From: Sambucus nigra
Lineage: Eukaryota > Streptophyta > Magnoliopsida > Dipsacales > Adoxaceae
Direction: 5' to 3'
Assembly: GCA_949130495.1 (NCBI GenBank)
Contig: OX422213.1
Location: 539,075,467-539,139,466, forward strand
DNA length: 64,000 nt
Below the pieces are notes generated by a model. The model was not told the DNA's origin and did no database searches. It saw only the letters and a list, made by a program, of their open reading frames with translations. The position numbers and the translations under genes were made by a program. Positions 11,971 through 23,560 of this stretch are shown here, in pieces (the stretch's first letter is position 1; the number at the start of each line of letters is the position of its first letter).

Positions 11971-12504
11971 ATTTGTACGCTCGGTTTTCCCATCGGTCTG
12001 CGGATGATAAGTCGTACTCAACCGCAATTTCGTGCCCATGACCTCCTGAAAACTTTCCCAAAACCGTGAAACAAATATCTTGTCTCGGTCAGACACGATA
12101 TTTAGGGGCACACCGTGAAGTCCCATTGTCTCTGCAATAAAGAGCTGGGCATACTGTCCCGTAGTGTAGTCTGTCCTTACGGGTAGAAAATGAGCGACTT
12201 TGGTCAACCTGTCCACAATTACCCAAATGGAGTCGTGACCTCTCGGTGACGTAGGCAACCCCGTGATAAAGTCCATGGAGATGCTCTCCCACATCCACAT
12301 CGGGACCTCTAATGGCTGTAGAAGTCCCGCCGGTCTCTGATGGTCCACTTTTACTAGCTGAAAAGTGGCGCATTTAGAAACAAACACGGCAATATCTCTC
12401 TTCATCCCGCTCCACCAATACTGACGTCTCATGTCCTGGTACATTTTATCACCATCGGGATGTACCGCGAATTATGGGCCGTGCGACTCTTCCATCACCT
12501 CGTG
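11971..12504 (-). pseudogene. Chromovirus integrase core
   Basis: The frame is open from the ATG at 12444 and continuous in phase with RNase H upstream. It holds a decayed HHCC zinc-finger end (KCATF, with the second Cys changed to Phe), SISMDFITGLP (first catalytic Asp), NIVSDRDKIFVSRFW (second Asp) and QTDGKTERTN (catalytic Glu). The enzyme would insert the DNA copy into the chromosome. It is broken by in-frame TAA at 12472-12474 and TAG at 11968-11970, plus the TGA at 12505-12507 just before it. The changed Cys would also disable the zinc finger. Confidence 0.9.
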
Positions 12505-13485
12505 TCACAATTCCTCCCCTTCCGGAACTACCAGTCTCCCATTGAAGCGTAATCCCCCGTCTGAGCTAACGGTATAGGATTCGGCTCCCTCTGTTAATAA
12601 TCGAACTATCGCTTCCTGACAGAACGAGTCATCTGCTTGTGCCTTTACTACTTTCGTGACAATCTGTGGCGTAACAGTCATCACTGATATGAATGATCGG
12701 GCCACTGCATCCTGGTGTCCCAACTCCTTCCACTTTGCCTTCCACACCCCTGCCACCTCATCTACTAGCCTACGACTCAACGCGTCTGCTACCACATTAG
12801 CCTTCCCCGAGTGATATTGGATATCAAACTGATAGTACTTCACAAACTCAAGCCACCTTCGCTGCCTCATATTCAACTCCTTCTGCGTGAATAGGTACTG
12901 TAGGGACTTGTGGTCTGTGAACAATCGAAACTTCTCCCCCAAAAGATAATGTCTCCAAATCCGAAGGGCAAATACCACTGCCGCTAACTCCAAGTCATGG
13001 GTAGGGTAATTCTTCTCGTGAGGCTTAAGCTTACGGGAAGCATAATCTATGGCCTGACTCTCCTGGTGTAGTACACCTCCAAGTCCTTGTAAGGACGCAT
13101 CGGTGTAAACAAGATACTCAACTCCCGGTCTCGGCAATGCTAACACAGGTGCTGAGGTTAACTTGTCCTTCAACTCATCGAATGCCAACTGACAGGAATC
13201 ACTCCAAATGAACGGCACGCCTTTACGAGTCAGATGTGTCATGGGACCCGCTATCTTGGAGAAACCCCGAATAAACCTCTTGTAGTATCCTGCTAAGCCT
13301 AAGAAACTACGGATCTCAGTCGGTGTCGTGGGCTGTCCTCACTCCCTCACCGTGGATACCTTCCTCGGATCAATAGATATCACCCGGTCGGAAATAATAT
13401 GTCCCAAAAACTGAACCTCTTTCAGCCAAAACCCGCACTTCTCATACTTTGCATACAGCTCGTTCTGACGTAGCGTCTGTAAAAC
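12505..13485 (-). pseudogene. Chromovirus RT thumb and RNase H
   Basis: After the stop at 13486 the same frame encodes the RT connection ([24 protein letters not shown]), then RNase H with [17 protein letters not shown] (first Asp), [17 protein letters not shown] (Glu), [10 protein letters not shown] (second Asp) and a [10 protein letters not shown] end. The main open part is 13242-12505. It is interrupted by TGA at 13339-13341, where the family normally has Trp, and ends at TGA 12505-12507. RNase H would degrade the RNA template after copying. Confidence 0.9.
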
Positions 13486-14124
13486 CTACCTCAAATGCTC
13501 GGCGTGCTCCTCCTCTGTCTGGGAGTAAACCAGAATATCATCAATGAAGATAATGACGAACTGATCTAGGAACTCTCTGAACACCCTATTCATCAAGTCC
13601 ATAAACACGGCTGGAGCGTTGGTCAAACCAAAAGGCATAACCCGAAACTCATAGGAACCATATCTCGTTAAGAAAGAAGTCTTCGAGACTTCCTCCTCCC
13701 TGATACGCAACTGATGGTAACCAGATCGCAAATCAATCTTCGAGAAGAAAGAAGCTCCTCTCAACTGGTCGAATAAGTCATCGATTCGGGGCAACGGATA
13801 CTTATTCTGTATCGTGACCTTATTCAACTCCCGATAATCCACACACAATCTCAACGATCCATCCCTCTTCTTAACGAATAATACAGGGGCACCCCACGGC
13901 GAAGTACTCCTCTGGATGAACCCCTGACCCAACAACTGCTCAATCTGATCATGTAACTCTCTCATCTCAGCTGGAGCCATATGGTAAGGTGCGCGGGCAA
14001 TAGGCCGAGTGTCCGACGTCAAATCAATCATGAAATCTATCTCTCTACTCGGAGGTAATCCAGGTATATCCTGAAATACATCGGCAAACTCTCGAACAAC
14101 CGAAATCGAACTAAGTGGTATCAC
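13486..14124 (-). pseudogene. Chromovirus reverse transcriptase core
   Basis: A 212-codon open frame carries the RT palm and fingers: [20 protein letters not shown] at the start, then [35 protein letters not shown] (first catalytic Asp), [20 protein letters not shown] and [11 protein letters not shown] (catalytic Asp pair). All key motifs are intact. It ends in a premature TAG at 13486-13488 and follows a one-base frame break between 14149 and 14124 that separates it from the protease. The enzyme would copy the element RNA into DNA. Confidence 0.93.
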
Positions 14125-14146
14125 ACTTCCTTAAAGGTCTCCTCCT

Positions 14147-14692
14147 CTATGTAGTACAAATGAGTGGACGATCCTCCCTCAGGAGAGGCATCGCCACTAA
14201 AAACATCTCCTGCCCGGGAATGGCAAAGATAATAGTCCTACTAAAATAGTAAATCATGGCTCGGTACGCTACTAGACAATCCATACCAATAATGTCATCA
14301 TAATCGGTCATCTCTAACACTAACATATCGGCGGTTAAAGTAAACCTCCCGATCTCTATACCCACACCTCTACACATAAGCAAAATCATGGAACCCCTAC
14401 TCAACGGTGAGTCTACATAAGTAGCGGTGCTCTCTACGGTGTCTAACAACCCAATGGTGCGTGAAAATCTCATAGAAATAAAACAGTGTGTAGCCCCCGT
14501 GTCAAATAAAATGCGCCCCAGAGTCCCCTGAATAGAGAACATACCCTCAATAGCTGGCGGAATCTGTGGGGCTGCGGCCTGCTGAAGCTGATACACTCTC
14601 CCATACTGAAGCTGTCCCTGCTGAACTGGGACCGCTGGAATGGGTGGTAATGCTACCATCTGCGGTGGTGCTGGGAGGGCGGCGAGAAACAT
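14147..14692 (-). pseudogene. Chromovirus aspartic protease
   Basis: The frame is continuous with gag. It has a Gln/Pro-rich linker followed by the active site LFDTGATHCFIS, then MLVLEMTDYDDIIGMDCLVA, the flap-end and second conserved block of Ty3/gypsy proteases. The protease would cut the gag-pol polyprotein. The open part runs into a TAG at 14147-14149 after a frame change near 14150; the RT begins in another phase. Confidence 0.9.
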
Positions 14693-15775
14693 AGGCCTCT
14701 GTGGCTCGTGTCGAGCACCCTGCTGCTGCTGCTGTGGGGCCCTGCCCTTATCAGGACAATCCTGACGTTTGTGGCCAATCTTACCACAAATGAAACACTT
14801 CCCCTGGAAGTTTCCCCCTCGCTGTCCCTGCTGCCCTCGGCCCTGGTGGCCGTTACCATTTCTGCCCTGGCCTTGCTGGCCCTGGTGAAACTACTGTTGT
14901 TGGCCATTTTGACCCTGCTGGCCGTTATGACCCTGCTGGCCATTTCAGAATCCTCCCTAACCGTTCCTGAAACCCCCTGATCGGAATCTCTTATGATCCC
15001 CCTGCTGGGAACCCTGATCACTATGCCTATACTGACCCTGAGCTGATTGTGCCCTGCTGGCACCATTTCCCCCTGTCCTGCCCTGATGGCTGGACTCTCC
15101 TGATCACTTCCCCTTTGTCAAGTGAAAGCGGTGGTCCTGGCAATGGAGCAATGCAGCGTTAACCATGTCAGAATAAGTGGCCAATGAGAGGTTCCCCAAT
15201 AAATGCTGACGGATCCTCCAAGTCAATCCATCTATGAATTTTTTAATCTTCTTCTCTTCCGTCGGTATCTCATCCGTTACAATGTTCAGCAAATTTGTGA
15301 ATTCGGCCTCATACTCGGCCACAGTCTTACCCTCCTGTCTAAGGCTCATCAACTTCCTCCTCATTTCCGTGTGAACAACTGACGGAAAATATTTCCAGTC
15401 GAACCGCACCCAGAACTCCTGTATAGTGAGAGTATCTCTCTCCTCTGCGGTGGTAATAGACTCCCACCACTGCAATGCAGCTCCCACTAGCTTGAAAGTA
15501 GCTAGTATCTACCTCTGAACATCGGTGCACTCATACATCCTCAAGTGCCTCTGAATATTCTTCCTCCACTGACTAGATACCACAACATCGGAGCTATCTG
15601 CGAACTCCGGAGGGTGTGATTTCTGAAAAGCATCTCGAACTCGTTCCCAAGCAGACGGGAATGCATATTCCTGAAATGGCGCGGCTACCGGCGCCTGGAG
15701 TGGTGCCTGCTGTACAAAGGCGAGAGTAGAATTTATCGCTTGGGCTACAATGGCTGCAACCTCGGCGGCATTCAT
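14693..15775 (-). pseudogene. Chromovirus gag with CCHC zinc knuckle
   Basis: The ATG at 15775 starts gag: an Ala/Gln-rich N-terminus, a retrotransposon gag core with GAALQWWESITTAEERDTL and MSLRQEGKTVAEYEAEF, a Gln/Gly-rich tail, and one intact knuckle CFICGKIGHKRQDC at 14797-14756. All parts are in one frame with the protease, so gag and protease were one reading frame. Two stops break it: TAG at 15509-15511 and TGA at 15104-15106. Gag would form the particle and bind the RNA through the knuckle. Confidence 0.9.
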
Positions 15776-16019
15776 GGTGCCCTGTACTGGAGTTGGCTGT
15801 GGCTCGGGCTGTGCATCCCTAGGAACTCGCTGCGCACGTCGTGGAGGAATCTGAAATGAGATTAAAGTTTATAAGTTCGCAGTTATAAACTTAAAATAGC
15901 TGAAGAGCAAAGCATATATAAAAGAATACAACAGTCCTAAAATATAGGGCTCTATTTCAAAGAAAGCTCAGCGGAAACATAATAAGCCGTACAGATCCTA
16001 AAGGACACTAGAACCTGAT
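15776..16019 (-). other. Chromovirus leader between primer site and gag
   Basis: About 240 bp of untranslated leader of the element; no further signal seen. Confidence 0.6.
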
Positions 16020-16031
16020 GCTCTGATACCA
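16020..16031 (-). promoter_or_regulatory. Primer binding site of the chromovirus
   Basis: On the minus strand TGGTATCAGAGC, an exact plant initiator-Met tRNA complement, lies two bases after the 5' LTR end. Confidence 0.92.
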
Positions 16032-16033
16032 CC

Positions 16034-18864
16034 TGTGACACCCCGACTAATTAAATACCGGGTAGCTACTCCTTTATTAAATCAAAACAAAATGCCAAGT
16101 TGGTCCAGTTAATAGCATCACTGTCGAAAACATTTTTAATGATTACTAACCACCTAGTATTTAAAAAGTGAGTTGTCAAATTTTAAATTAAATATGATTA
16201 ACATGCAATAAATGAAATATAGAAATGTAACACAACCATTCACGATAAAGTCCAACTATAATGAATCAACAATTAACGATGAGTCTAGAGGAAATACTCC
16301 TCACAACAATCCCAATATGAAAGGAAATAAAACAAGTCTGCATCCTGAATTAATTACAAACCAAAGTCTGAATAACTGAAATATAAAATGAAATGTCTCT
16401 AAAAGAAATGGGCGACATGACCTACAACTGATGAAATCTGAATATAGAGTCAAGGCAAATGAAGCGTCTACTAGCAAGGCCCTGTAACTTCCACAACAGC
16501 TACAGCTCATCACCTGACTGGAAATACTATGCATGGTGTCCTTGTGGCTGGGCACCTAAAAATGGTTTTTACAAAAAGATAGATTTGAAAGAAAACGGGT
16601 CAGAGCCCGAATGTGGAGAGTATTTTAAAACAGCAAGTGCTTTAATAACAATTAAAACAATGAATGCAAGATACATATTAGGACGTGCTCTCACATGAAA
16701 TACTCACCTCTCATCTAACTGTGCACTCCTAACGTTCCTGTACCCATTCATGTGTTATTTATCTAACTAAACCATCATAAGTTCTAACCCAACTACTCGA
16801 TTCACAATATGAATTCCCAATGTTATTACTTAAATAGATAGCTTTACTTGAACTCGGATTCTCAATTGTTAGCATTACCGTTAACTGGAGGTTATCGCCT
16901 TATTTAATTTCTCAAGGAGTTACTATAAATGATTCTCATAAATAAACATCACAATTCCTTTTCATTCAACCGTATATTATTCACATCATAAATATACAAT
17001 ATAAGCACCCCGAGGCTAAGCTGCGGTGCACACATACTCTGCTATCCATCCCGGAACATCACGTACATAAGGATTACAAATTCTGAATCTCTGAGGAATT
17101 GTTAGAATAAGCACAACACACAAAAATGGAGGCGAACATAATTCAACATATCCATGGGTCACGTACATACCTACGCTCCATAGTCAGCTGACTTAATAAC
17201 TCACAATTAAGTCATTCCCTTGAACTATGTCCTCTAGGTACCAAACTAAATCCGAGCAGACAAGGATTAGAAGGCCCTAAGCAAACGTAAACCTCCCGTG
17301 ATAGCAAGTATGGTAGGTATGTCATACACATAAGATCATATACTAAGCATGCACACATCATAGATATCTCAATATTAATAAAGGTATTTTCTACATCCTT
17401 ATACCATTATTCCAATTGTATACATTTTTAGTCTTCCGATAATATATAATGTAGGCTGTCGACACATCTCATGTCATAGATTCTTATACTTAAAACCTAT
17501 CTCAAAGGGGTTATTAAGTTTCCTATTATTCCCACATATTACATCATTATTCTTAAGGTCCTTACTTCTGCCCCAAACCTCAATTCATCAATTTATTCAA
17601 AATTACTCTTTTAACCCTAATATTATCTCACTCATCGAGCTTCATTAGCTTTTAGAATAATTCCTCAAATTAAATTCTAATTAAGGTCCAAACTTTATAA
17701 CCATACCTACTGGTCTTCCTTAAGTCTAAGGATATTCATAAGGTCTCCAATAATATTTTCCAAGGGTTAACATCATTAAAATTTAACTAGGGGAAATTTT
17801 ACTCTTTCTGGGAAGGTCGATCGATCGACCTTGATCTTCAATCGATCGATGGTGGTCGATCGATCGACTGATGAATACCGATCGATCGAACGCACCAGGT
17901 AGGCTACGGACTGCTTCGTTTTGTAGTTTTCAAATCATCTCAAAACACCATTAACAAGCATGAAAGTCTAAGATAACATTATAATATCATCATATAACCA
18001 TCCTACAACAGTGTTAACGTTCTAAAACCAATAATTCATCATTCAAGGGCTTTGTTTGGATCAAAACTTCATCAAGAATTCCAGTTTTCTATTTCTTTCA
18101 AGAACATTAATAAACTTCCTCTAAAATCCGTTTTTAGATCATCAATGGTTCTGTTTTGAATGCATAATTCATCCAGAATGTTTCTACACGAAATTCCTAA
18201 CATAGTTCATAGTTTTAATCCTCAAATTCATGGGTCTAATCAATCTTCCAAGATAAATTTGATGATTATCCTAAACATGGAAAAGCATAGCATTGAATCA
18301 ATTATAATTAAACCACTTGCCTCTAATCTTTCTCTGAATTTGATGTTGAATCTTGAAGGCTGAGTTGTTCTCTCTCTCTCTCTCTCTGCAAAATTTTCTT
18401 TTCTCTCTCTCTCTCTACAAGTTCTTCTCTACGGATGATGACAATGGAGGTGGGGGTTGGTTTTTGGCAAGTTAGAACAATTTCTTAACTTCTCCCGTAG
18501 CCCATTAAGTCCCTTAGTGTAGTTAGTGGGTTTAGTGGATAAAGAATAAGTCAGATTTTTATTTCTAATTTTCGCGGGTTTTAATTCCCAAATTTTCGAA
18601 ATTACTAAAATTCACTTCTTAATTAAATAATTACTTTCCTGACGCGACTGTCACACGCGTCTCAACTAAATTTCCCAAATTGTCGTATTTCAATCTCGCG
18701 ACAATTTCAATAGGTACAATATTCGTATATTGCCATATATACACATTATAATCAAATACTAACTCACATCTCGTTAATATTTTATCCGGATTAATGCTCA
18801 ATTAATTCACATTTAATTCAATTAATCCCATAAATAAATATCGATAAAAATGCGGGGTATTACA
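16034..18864 (-). repeat. Chromovirus LTR, right copy (5' LTR)
   Basis: A 2831-bp LTR matching 8226-11176. Its palindrome cluster (17817-17890) has begun to decay. A deletion of about 138 bp at 18606, relative to the left copy, is bounded by an AAAA(T) microhomology. It contains no gene. Confidence 0.93.
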
Positions 18865-19513
18865 GTTATATATCTAATGTTGATAATATTTTTAATGATG
18901 TTGATGAATCTAAAAATGTAGACGATTCTATCGTTTTAAAAGGGTGTATGAGTCTGAATTTAGAAGATTGTGTGAGTAATAAATCTTTTGCTAATACAAT
19001 TAAGGACTGCACTGATTTAAGTCAATTTAATTCTAGGTTGATGGCTAAAAATGACATTTTAAATAATCAAATCAAGTTAATGACCAAAGAATCTTTTTTC
19101 GTATAAATGAACTTGAAAATGATGTTTCATTTTTAGAGAAAAGACTTATTATGTTAATGGAGCTTAACCCTTCTCTTTAAACCAAAAACAAAGAAGTTTT
19201 ATTTAAGTTTGATGAATCTCAGGTTGAACTAAAGACTGTTTTAGATAAGAACGACGAATGCCAAAGAGAATTTAAGATTGCATATAAAAAGGTTGATGGT
19301 TTTTCTAATTCTCGTTTAATTGTCGAATCCCAGAATAAGTATGTTGAAGAATTTGTTCCTTTAAGAGCAATTGGGTTTAAAGGCTAAATATTTAATGAAA
19401 CTAATTTTGTTAGTTGTAGTGAACAATGTCCTGATTTAACCAAAATTAAACAAAGTTATAAACATGCTGAATTTGAGGATTGTGATACTGCATTTGTTAA
19501 GCCGATATTTATA
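18865..19513 (+). pseudogene. gag of copia-like element, coiled-coil middle part
   Basis: This continues the gag broken at 8225. With a few frame shifts it encodes an acidic stretch (NVDNIFNDVDESKNVDDS) and a Lys/Glu/Leu-rich region likely to form coiled coils (INELENDVSFLEKRL near 19110; VELKTVLDKNDECQREF near 19225), then a Cys-containing linker. This resembles the region before the zinc knuckles in Sirevirus-type copia gag proteins. Stops and shifts make it non-functional. Confidence 0.55.
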
Positions 19514-20235
19514 TGCAATTTTTTGTCATAAATCTGGACATCTTGAAAAAATTTATTTTAAGAAATTAGGACAAAATAAATCTGATTTAGGAAAATTTAG
19601 GCAAACTCCAATTGCTAGGAATGTTCAAAATATTAGAACTCCTTTTCGGTGTATTTTTTTCTCTAAGAATGATCACTTAGAAAAATTATGCTTTAAGAAA
19701 TGAGGGGAAAATAAATCTGATTTAGGCAAAGCTAGGCAAATTCAAAATGTTGAGAATTTTAAAACTGCAAAGGATGTTCCAAAATATAATTATTATTTTA
19801 AAACTGGACATTTAAGAAAATTCTTCTATAAAAGATTAGGACAAAATAAGGAAAATGTAGGAAATTTTAGGCAAACTGAAAATGATAGGAATAATGCTTG
19901 TCCTAAACCTGTTTTCAGTGTGGTTTTTGTTCTAAAAAGGATCATTTAGAGCAGTTTTGTCATAAAAGATTAAATGCAAACATAAATTCTAATTATGAAA
20001 AACTGCCCACTAGATAATAATGCAGAATGTGTTGAAAGAAACACTTTTTCTTGTAATTTTTGTTCAAAATCTATCCATGTAGAACAATCTTGTTTTAAGC
20101 GTTTGAATTTAACTAGAAAATCTTCAATTATTAAAAATGCTAAAATTCTAGCTAATGCTAAATCTTATGTTAGACATGTTTATAAGTGTAATTTTTGTCT
20201 TAAAACGGGTCATTTAGGATAATTTTGTCATATGC
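19514..20235 (+). pseudogene. gag zinc-knuckle array: six CCHC modules with 135-bp period
   Basis: Six CX2CX4HX4C-type knuckles begin at about 19514, 19650, 19785, 19919, 20052 and 20187, each about 135 bp (45 codons) apart. Modules 4 (CGFCSKKDHLEQFC) and 5 (CNFCSKSIHVEQSC) are intact in sequence. Module 6 (CNFCLKTGHLG, then a stop, then FC) has a nonsense change. Module 1 has one extra T, module 2 lost its second Cys, and in module 3 the first two Cys are Tyr and the last is Phe. The linkers repeat a KRLGQNK...LGKFRQT pattern, so the array arose by duplication of one module. Its likely role was RNA or DNA binding by gag. Several frame breaks separate the modules. Confidence 0.75.
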
Positions 20236-20770
20236 GTTTAAGTAGATAATAAAACAGTGTTAAGAATATGCTTAGGATCCCTTTAAGGTCTGATTTTGTT
20301 AAGAATTATTCCTAATTTAAGGTTAATTCAGCCCATTTTAAGAAAGAAAGATGACTTAGGTTGTCAAATGAGGAGTACCAAAATTTCAAACTAGTTTGTT
20401 TTAGCTTGTTTATTAGTACATTTTATTTGCATATAATGTTGTGCTAACTTTTATTTAGAAGGATTCTTCCCTACCCTTTGTCCCTTTGAGACAAACATGG
20501 GGATAATTTGAGACTCTTTTGATTGATTGTATTTACAATTTTGTTGAGTATTTTAGGATTTCGTGTTGTTAGTTGAGTTATGTACTCTTCTATGTCTTTT
20601 AGGATTGCGTAATGTTAGTTGAGCTATGTACTCTTCTATTTTGATTAGGACTCTTGTTGTTAGTTGATTCATGTATTATTTTATTGCTATGACTCATGTG
20701 TATAGTTGAGTTATGTAATTTGTGTCATTTCTTATTTTAGAGTCTTAGTTTTGTTTGTCTCAAAATTGGT
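20236..20770 (+). other. 3' untranslated internal region of the copia-like element
   Basis: No pol domain and no open frame of note lie here. Short direct repeats of a TTAGTTGAG(T/C)TATGTA motif occur around 20570, 20615 and 20712. The region runs into the polypurine tract. Confidence 0.6.
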
Positions 20771-20783
20771 CAAAGGGGGAGAT
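20771..20783 (+). promoter_or_regulatory. Polypurine tract of the copia-like element
   Basis: CAAAGGGGGAGAT stands directly before the 3' LTR start TTGAACTC. Confidence 0.8.
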
Positions 20784-23560
20784 TGAACTCTCATTCTTCT
20801 TGTGCTCGCTCAATTTTGAGACAAACAATTTTTTTATGCTCTTGCTTCGATCCTACATTTATTTTGTTGCTAAAATCTACTTTCTATATATCTTAAATCA
20901 TATTATTTATATATATAGTTTAGATATTTTAAATCTATTTTTTTGATAAAATACTTTTAGTGTGTTTTATTTATTTGAAATATCTTTTATTTCATATTTC
21001 ATTTTACTTTATGCCTTAAGTCTTATATAGTTGATTTTACTTGATGTATAGAATAAAATATGTGAAATATTTGAAGATTGTATTTTGTATCTTAAATAGT
21101 TTTTATTTCAATCTATAAGTTTTAAATATTTTTTCTTGGGAATATTAATGATGGTTATTGTTTTTCTAGATTTTAAATGGGATAAAACAAATATTTAAGT
21201 AAACATAATTTTTGTTTATTTTAATAATTTGTTGTCCCTAAATTGTAAGGGTACTTTCCTATTTGTATGAGATGTGGTTTTCGATTTTGGTTCTAAATCG
21301 TGGGCTGTCGGATTTTGCTGGGCTCGAGGTTTCTGATTGCGTGTTGTGTGGGTCTGTGTTGAGTAGAATCGTTCGTCCCCATGGATGTCTCGTTTTTATC
21401 CATGTTTTGCTTTGGGTCTTCATATTCGTTCATTGTATCTGAGAATATTTTTTTTATCCCAATTATTTCTCTCAAAGCTGCCAACATATTTTTCTCTCTT
21501 TTTTACACTTTTGTGAGAGTGTTTATACCCATTTGTCTTCACCCAAAATCTCTTAATATATTTTTCCCATACGACTTAGGCAACTATGCAAGGGCTGTTG
21601 GTCTTGTGTTGGAGTGAAACATCTAATGCTCCCACTTGGATTTGGGTTCGGTTTTTTAGGTTGTGGTGATGTAACTATTTTTTTATGGTAGTCTGGTGTG
21701 GAGTTTTTTTTGTGGCTATTTGTTTTTGGGGGTGGTGTTTTTCGGTTTGATCGGATCTGAGTTATTTTTACACGGATCTTCGTGTTTTGGGGATGTTTCG
21801 GTAATACATCTTTATTCGACGGTTAGTTTGGTGGTGTTGTGTACTGTTGTGTCATTGGTTGGATCGTTCTTAAGCTGTTTTCTGGTGACGATTTTTTCGG
21901 TGGCAGTGTTCCGTTGAACTAGTTTTCCGGTGGTTCCCTTTTGGCTGTTTTCGGCGATTTCGCTTTTTTGGGTAAGTTGTTTTTCTGTTATATATACAAC
22001 ACCTGTTGCTGTTGTATATAAGTTCTATTATTTGTGTTGTAAAACTCGGTTCCAAGTTTTTAAAAAATTTGATAACACTATTATTTGGTGGAGGGGTTTG
22101 GTTTGGATATGCTCAAAGCATTTTTTTTAAAACGCATCTTTTTTTTTGCTGATAAAATTAAAAGATTTTTTTTGGTTTGATCTTAGACCTGTTTTTTTTT
22201 TAATGATGTTGGGCATTTAGATCTTGTATGTTAAAGTCTTATTTGTATAAATACTACAACTCTGTTTGTTGTTGAGATATTTAAATTTTGGACTAAAATT
22301 TTAGTTGGACTGTCTTGGACTAAGTCTGAATTTTTTTTGTGTGTTTACATAAAACGTGTTGTTAAAATTTTAAATGAGTTTATGTGTGTTGGGTTGTTGA
22401 TTATTTAGATCAGTAAATAATTTTTTTTTGTGATTTAAATTTTTGGACTGAATTTTTTTGCCCATTTAGATCTAAGTCTCTTTGGGTGTTTGGTGTTGAG
22501 AGTTAATTTTCACCGAACTCTGTGTGTGTGCACTTGTTAACTAGTCTTAACAATTTGGGTAAAGCTGTTTTATGTCGCACAAATTTTATTTTTATTTTAA
22601 ATCCGATCTAATTTATTTTTTTTGGATTAAAGATATTTTGATTTTTTTTTCTTCTAACTAGTTATATCCTCTAAGTTGAACTTGTGTACTTTATTTAGTT
22701 GGGTTTAATTAGTGTGTGGACTTTAAATCATATCTTTTATTTATTTAATTTTATTCAATCCTAATTTATATGGGCTAACTACTACATGCTTTATATTTTG
22801 CTCATTTTACTTGGACTTGATAGTTTAACATAGCATCGGTTTAAATTGATTCATATTCTATTTGGTGTTAAATTATTTTTTATTTTAGTCGCGTGACACA
22901 ATTGTTGAAAGTTTATCTCCTATTTTATTTGTGGTCATTTGCTGCAATTAAATTGTTTTAGGATTAATCTTTACTTGAATATTAAGTATTAAGGAAGACC
23001 TTGTATGTGTCTTGTAACTTAGTATTTAATCATTCTTTTAGTATCGATTAATTGAATATCATCGTATTATTATTATTATTTATTTGTGTTGTGTACATCT
23101 CCACTAGGTCTCAGGTTTGAGAGTGTGGTTATGCGTGTTTTGTAGTCACTATTACCTGGGTGTTATTGGGTTGACTGATTCTCAGTCAAGTTGGATTGTA
23201 TTTGGACTAGGCTGGGTATACGGGCTTGTATTTTCTTAGTTTAAATATTTGTAAACTGGTGGATTGTAATCTGTAACTAATAATTGGTAATAGTGGGCTT
23301 GGGTATGTGAGTTGTCCTGGGACTAGAGACACTGATTTTTCCACCACGATGGTTTCCTCGAGAACAAATAGTGTGTCACATTTCACTTTTCCTCATCTCA
23401 TTCTTAAAGGGGATTATTTTTATATCTACCATCACCACTTTTACTTACCAGTCTGCGTGAGTGTATTTTAATTTATAATTTATAATATATTTTATATCAA
23501 ATAGTTAAAAGAATTTTTAAATAGCCTAATTCGCATTAGCGCGACCCTTAGGTCTTTTCA
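20784..23560 (+). mobile_element. 3' LTR of gag-only copia-like element
   Basis: A 2777-bp LTR running from TGAACTC after the polypurine tract to GGTCTTTTCA. From 21538 on it matches 1-1757 and 7389-7705. Such an LTR is long for a copia-type element, and longer than the internal region (about 2.4 kb once the inserted chromovirus is left out). No gene is supported inside. The next bases, TTCTT (23561-23565), should be one half of the target duplication. Confidence 0.85.

Larger units (their letters stand above)
8226..18864 (-). mobile_element. Ty3/gypsy chromovirus, Tekay/Del type, nearly complete
   Basis: A 10.6-kb element on the minus strand: 3' LTR 8226-11176, polypurine tract, gag-pol 15775-11218, primer site 16020-16031, 5' LTR 16034-18864. 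The domain order is gag, zinc knuckle, protease, RT, RNase H, integrase and a C-terminal chromodomain-like region, as in plant chromoviruses. The initiator-Met primer site and LTRs near 2.9 kb suit the Tekay/Del lineage. The 5-bp flanks are CTTAT (8221-8225) and GTTAT (18865-18869), an imperfect target duplication. It was inserted into the gag region of the copia-like element. Confidence 0.93.

Noticed and set aside
14708..14980. A Leu-rich plus-strand frame of 90 codons.
   Set aside because: Antisense shadow of the Gln/Gly-rich gag tail.
8221..18869. Chromovirus region as an endogenous pararetrovirus.
   Set aside because: LTRs, integrase and chromodomain-like tail are present, which pararetroviruses lack.
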